Shown here piece by piece: positions 1 through 64,000 of a stretch of DNA of 64,000 nucleotides; positions within the stretch are counted from its first letter, which is position 1, and every line of letters begins with the position of its first letter. Origin of the DNA: Eriocheir sinensis (lineage: Eukaryota; Arthropoda; Malacostraca; Decapoda; Varunidae); the NCBI RefSeq assembly GCF_024679095.1, contig NC_066517.1, positions 23,125,040 to 23,189,039 on the forward strand, given 5' to 3'. The position numbers and the translations under genes are program-made. The notes beneath the pieces are model-generated. The model saw only the letters and a list, made by a program, of their open reading frames with translations. It made no database searches and had not been told where the DNA came from.

Positions 1-640
1 ACAACGGCGCATATCCCCCCATCCCCCCCCCCCCCCCACACACACACAAGCTCTCCATATATGCATCTGTTCTAAGCTATAATTCCATGTTTTCCCTCAT
101 CTGAATCTCATGATAAAGGTTTCCAATACCCTTGAAACTCTGCATTGAATCCTCTTTGATTTCCATCCCCCATCTCTGTTTTTTTCATTTCTCTCTAACG
201 CTGAATATTAACTTATGTTCTACCTGTATTATGATTTCTACGCTTTTATTTCGTTTTATGTCAATTATGAATCCTTTTATAGCTCTTCAATATCATAGGA
301 AGTCCATATCTATCTTTCTATCTCTATATCTATCTATCTATCCCTATTTATCTAACATATACAACTGGGGAGCTATTCTTTCGTTTTCTATATCTTCTAA
401 CTCTTTCTAAGCTTTCTGAAATTCTTATCTATGTCTATATAAATATGCTTTTTTCAATATCTTCTGTAGGGAAAACTTTTTTATATATGGTAGCCTACTT
501 GTTTTAACTTCTACTGCGTTGTTGAGATATCCTTTCGTTTTTCTACCTTTCTGAAACTACATCCATATCTCTACTGCAACCTCTACTACGATATATTATT
601 TTGTCATAACCTCAAGAGAACTGTCCTTTAATTTCTACGC
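1..640. other. intron upstream of exon 1, AT-rich with simple repeats
   Basis: A C-run merging into (CA)n at about 25-48 and TATC runs near 307-345 stand in otherwise unremarkable T-rich DNA. No exon with a family match is visible, although the preceding MADD exon must end in phase 1 somewhere upstream. Confidence 0.6.
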
Positions 641-667
641 CCTCTCCACACCCCTTGAACCTTTAAC

Positions 668-1040
668 CTGTCCGCTGTGATTGGCACGGATTTCGCCTTC
701 ACTGGTAGCCTGGTAACATACACTCTCAGGTCTTTCTCTGCCTCTGTGGTGGATAGTGGAGTGTTTCCCATGTGGTACTGGTGTGCTGGATATCCCTTCA
801 CTGGTAGCCTGGTAACATACACTCTCAGGTCTTTCTCTGCCTCTGTGGTGGATAGTGGAGTGTTTCCCATGTGGTATTGGTGTGCTGGATATCCCTTCAC
901 TGGTAGCCTGGTAACATACTCTCCCAGGTCTTTCTCTGCCTCTGTGGTGGATAGTGGAGTGTTTCCCATGTGGTATTGGTATGCTGGATTTCCCCTCCCT
1001 AGGTGCAGGACTTTACATTTTTCTTCATTGAATTATATTA
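668..1040 (-). mobile_element. non-LTR retrotransposon fragment (reverse transcriptase C-terminal part) with in-frame triplication
   Basis: Read on the minus strand, it encodes RT text typical of jockey/CR1-like elements: KVLHL..., AHQYHMGNTPLSTTEAEKDL. The segment around MGNTPLSTTEAEKDL occurs three times with a 99-bp period (plus-strand starts near 701, 800 and 899), exactly 33 codons, so the frame is preserved. A related single-copy fragment lies at 32620-32850 on the other strand. Both are truncated and inactive. Confidence 0.75.
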
Positions 1041-1154
1041 TTGTAGCAGCCACTTTTTGTTCCATTCCTGTAGCTAGGTGATGTCTGTTTGTAGGGAACC
1101 CGCAGTCAAGGGGTTAAACTTCCTCTCTACAACCCTCTTTTCTTCTCCCACCAG

Positions 1155-62218
<61,064 letters not shown>

Positions 62219-62244
<26 letters not shown>

Positions 62245-63235
62245 GTAAGTAACCCAGTGATGATGTTAAGTTTGCTAAGAAATGAATGTCTTGTGCGGAG
62301 ATAGAAAGACTTTTGACACAGTAAATTAGGTAAAAAGACTACAAATTAATGACTTATGGGCAGAAAAATTTATGTGGTGGAGGAGTACAATGAGTAAACC
62401 AGAGTGACGTGATGTAAAGTTTGCTAAGAAATTAATGTCTTGTGCGGAGATAGAAAGACTTTTGACACAGTAAATTAGGTAAAAAGACTACAAATTAATG
62501 ACTTATGGGCAGAAAAATTTATGTGGTGGAGGAGTACAATGAGTAAACCAGAGTGACGTGATGTAAAGTTTGCTAAGAAATTAATGTCTTGTGTGGAGAT
62601 AGAAAGACTTTTGAGATGGTAAACTAGGTAAAAAGGCTACAAACTAATGACTTATGGGCAGAAAAATATATGTGGAAAGAGTACAGTGAGTTAACCAGAA
62701 TGATGATTTTAAGTTAGATAAGCCATGAATGTTTTGTGCAGAGATAGAAAGACGTTTGAGACTGTGAAATACGTAAAAAGACCACAAACTAATGACTTAT
62801 GGGCAGAAAAATATATGTGGAAAGAGTACAGTGAGTTAACCAGAGCAATGATGTTAAGTTAGATAAGCCATGAATGTTTTGTGCAGAGATAGAAAGACTT
62901 TTGAAGCTGTGAAATGGGTAAAAAGACCACAAACTGATGACTTATGGGCAGAAAAATTTATGTGGAAAGAGTACAGTGAGTTAACCAGAATGATGATTAT
63001 AAGTTAGATAAGCCATGAATGTTTTGTGCGGAGATAGAAAGACGTTTGAGGCTGTGAAATGGGTAAAAAGACCACAAACTGATGACTTATGGGCAGAAAA
63101 ATTTATGTGGTGGAGGAGTACAATGAGTAAACCAGAGTGACGTGATGTAAAGTTTGCTAAGAATTGAATGTCTTGTGCGGAGATAGAAAGACTTTTGGGA
63201 CAGAAAACTAGGCAATATGACAGCAGACGGATGAC
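62219..63235 (+). repeat. ~146-bp tandem array seeded by the exon 35 donor
   Basis: The exon end GGAATATTTGTGCTGGAGGAGTACA|GTAAGTAACC is copied as aaaaatttatgtggtggaggagtacaatgagtaaacc near 62379, 62528 and 63110, and as shorter atgtggaaagagtacagtgag at about 62672, 62818 and 62962. Each is followed by gttaagtt...gctaagaaat, agatagaaagacttttga and tgacttatgggcagaaa. Confidence 0.93.
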
Positions 63236-63298
63236 TTCTACCTATATTTATTATCTTATCTATCTGTATCTATCCATTATTATTTTAAACTAGATAAT

Positions 63299-63345
63299 AT
63301 GGCTTTTTGTTGTCCTTGAGCCATCTCCTTTGCTGTAAAAAAAAA
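63299..63345 (+). mobile_element. SINE-type 3' end remnant
   Basis: ggctttttgttgtccttgagccatctcctttgctgtaaaa, within TATC-rich sequence. Confidence 0.55.
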
Positions 63346-63613
63346 TGCATTACTTCTATCTCTATCTCTATCTATTATCTATTTTTTATCTATTTATCAT
63401 TATTTTAAACTAGGTAAAAAGACGACAGACTAATGACTTACGAACAGAGAAATAAAACTCACGTGCAGTGGCCAAGAGTTTACAAGATCCGAGCAGGTGA
63501 AGCGTCTGGCAATAGGAGTGAATAGAGAACAAGAACTTGTGATAATATGATGTTGTTTTTTCATTCAGACTTTAGTAACTAGACGCTAATGTAAAGTTTT
63601 GCTCGCTGAGGTG

Positions 63614-63839
63614 TTGACCCGGTAGCTGCGCGGATCATGTTTCTTAAAGGCCCTTCCCTCTAAGCAAGAAAAATGAGAAAAAATCATCACTCGTGCAAAC
63701 CATTTCGCAATATACATCAACGCATTTGTGATCAGTTTATGCATCATCTATTTTGGGGGTTTATATCATGGCAAAAATTTGGCCCGTCGCTGGTTCATGG
63801 TAAAGCCACAAATTTGGCCCGTCGCTGCTACCGGGTTAA
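63614..63839 (+). mobile_element. TTAA-flanked MITE, copy F
   Basis: TTGA|CCCGGTAGCTGCG...cgctgctACCGGG|TTAA, 226 bp; one flank base has changed (TTGA). Short form. Confidence 0.82.
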
Positions 63840-64000
63840 ACAGGTCCATAATTGACCAGGATATCTTGATTGTCTTATTTAACAACATATCAAAGGCTTT
63901 TATATGTGTCTCTAGTGCCAGATGAATTTTTATGGTGATTTTGTTTAATTTTCATCCCATAGACATTTAGATCTCATATTGCCTTTTTGGTATACTCAAG
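63840..64000. other. intron after exon 35, unique sequence to window end
   Basis: No feature recognised. The next MADD exon must lie beyond the window. Confidence 0.5.

Overview
The window is animal nuclear DNA, most likely from a decapod crustacean and probably a crab. The reasons are a single long gene split into short GT-AG exons, a very high load of microsatellites and tandem arrays, tRNA-derived SINEs, many short inverted-repeat elements, and a short run of the arthropod telomere unit (TTAGG). The species assignment is inference. I see no bacterial or viral gene organisation.

One gene explains all the convincing coding sequence: the plus-strand orthologue of MADD / Rab3-GEP (DENN/MADD; Drosophila Rab3-GEF, worm AEX-3). 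I placed 35 exons between 1155 and 62244. Their splice phases agree at every junction. Joined, they give 5,610 nt and 1,869 complete codons with no stop. The first coding exon(s), including the start codon, lie upstream of base 1. The last exon(s), after the motif FVLEEY, lie beyond base 64000. Domain order: uDENN (exon 1, with a Ser-rich linker in exon 2), cDENN (exons 3-6), dDENN (exons 7-10), a long disordered Ser/Asp-rich middle (exons 11-22) with phase-0 cassette-type exons 14-19 and a poly-Gly/Pro exon 20, the death-domain-like region (exons 23-25), a second disordered stretch (26-29), a conserved helical block (30-31), and the C-terminal PH-like module (32-35). In the MADD family the DENN module activates Rab3 and Rab27 GTPases on secretory vesicles, and the death domain binds kinesin-3 cargo machinery and, in vertebrates, TNFR1.

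Layout. 1-16.6 kb: exons 1-7 separated by introns built almost entirely of tandem arrays. 16.7-24.3 kb: a 7.6 kb intron poor in tandem arrays, with two candidate cassette exons. 24.3-31.6 kb: exons 8-16. 31.6-44.5 kb: exons 17-22 among SINE ends, a 136-bp array, and several inverted-repeat elements including a 511-bp near-palindrome. 44.5-53.8 kb: exons 23-34, densely spaced. 53.8-62.2 kb: an 8.4 kb intron with a candidate alternative alanine-rich exon. 62.2-64 kb: exon 35, its tandem array and a TTAA-flanked element.

The most unusual feature is that several tandem arrays start exactly at, and include, the exon's own splice junction (exons 1, 30 and 35 donors; exon 6 acceptor), so real splice sites sit beside near-copies of themselves. 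A second is a family of TTAA-flanked inverted-repeat elements (piggyBac-like MITEs), some with an internal 36-bp array that has expanded. All assignments were made by eye; no alignment or database search was run.
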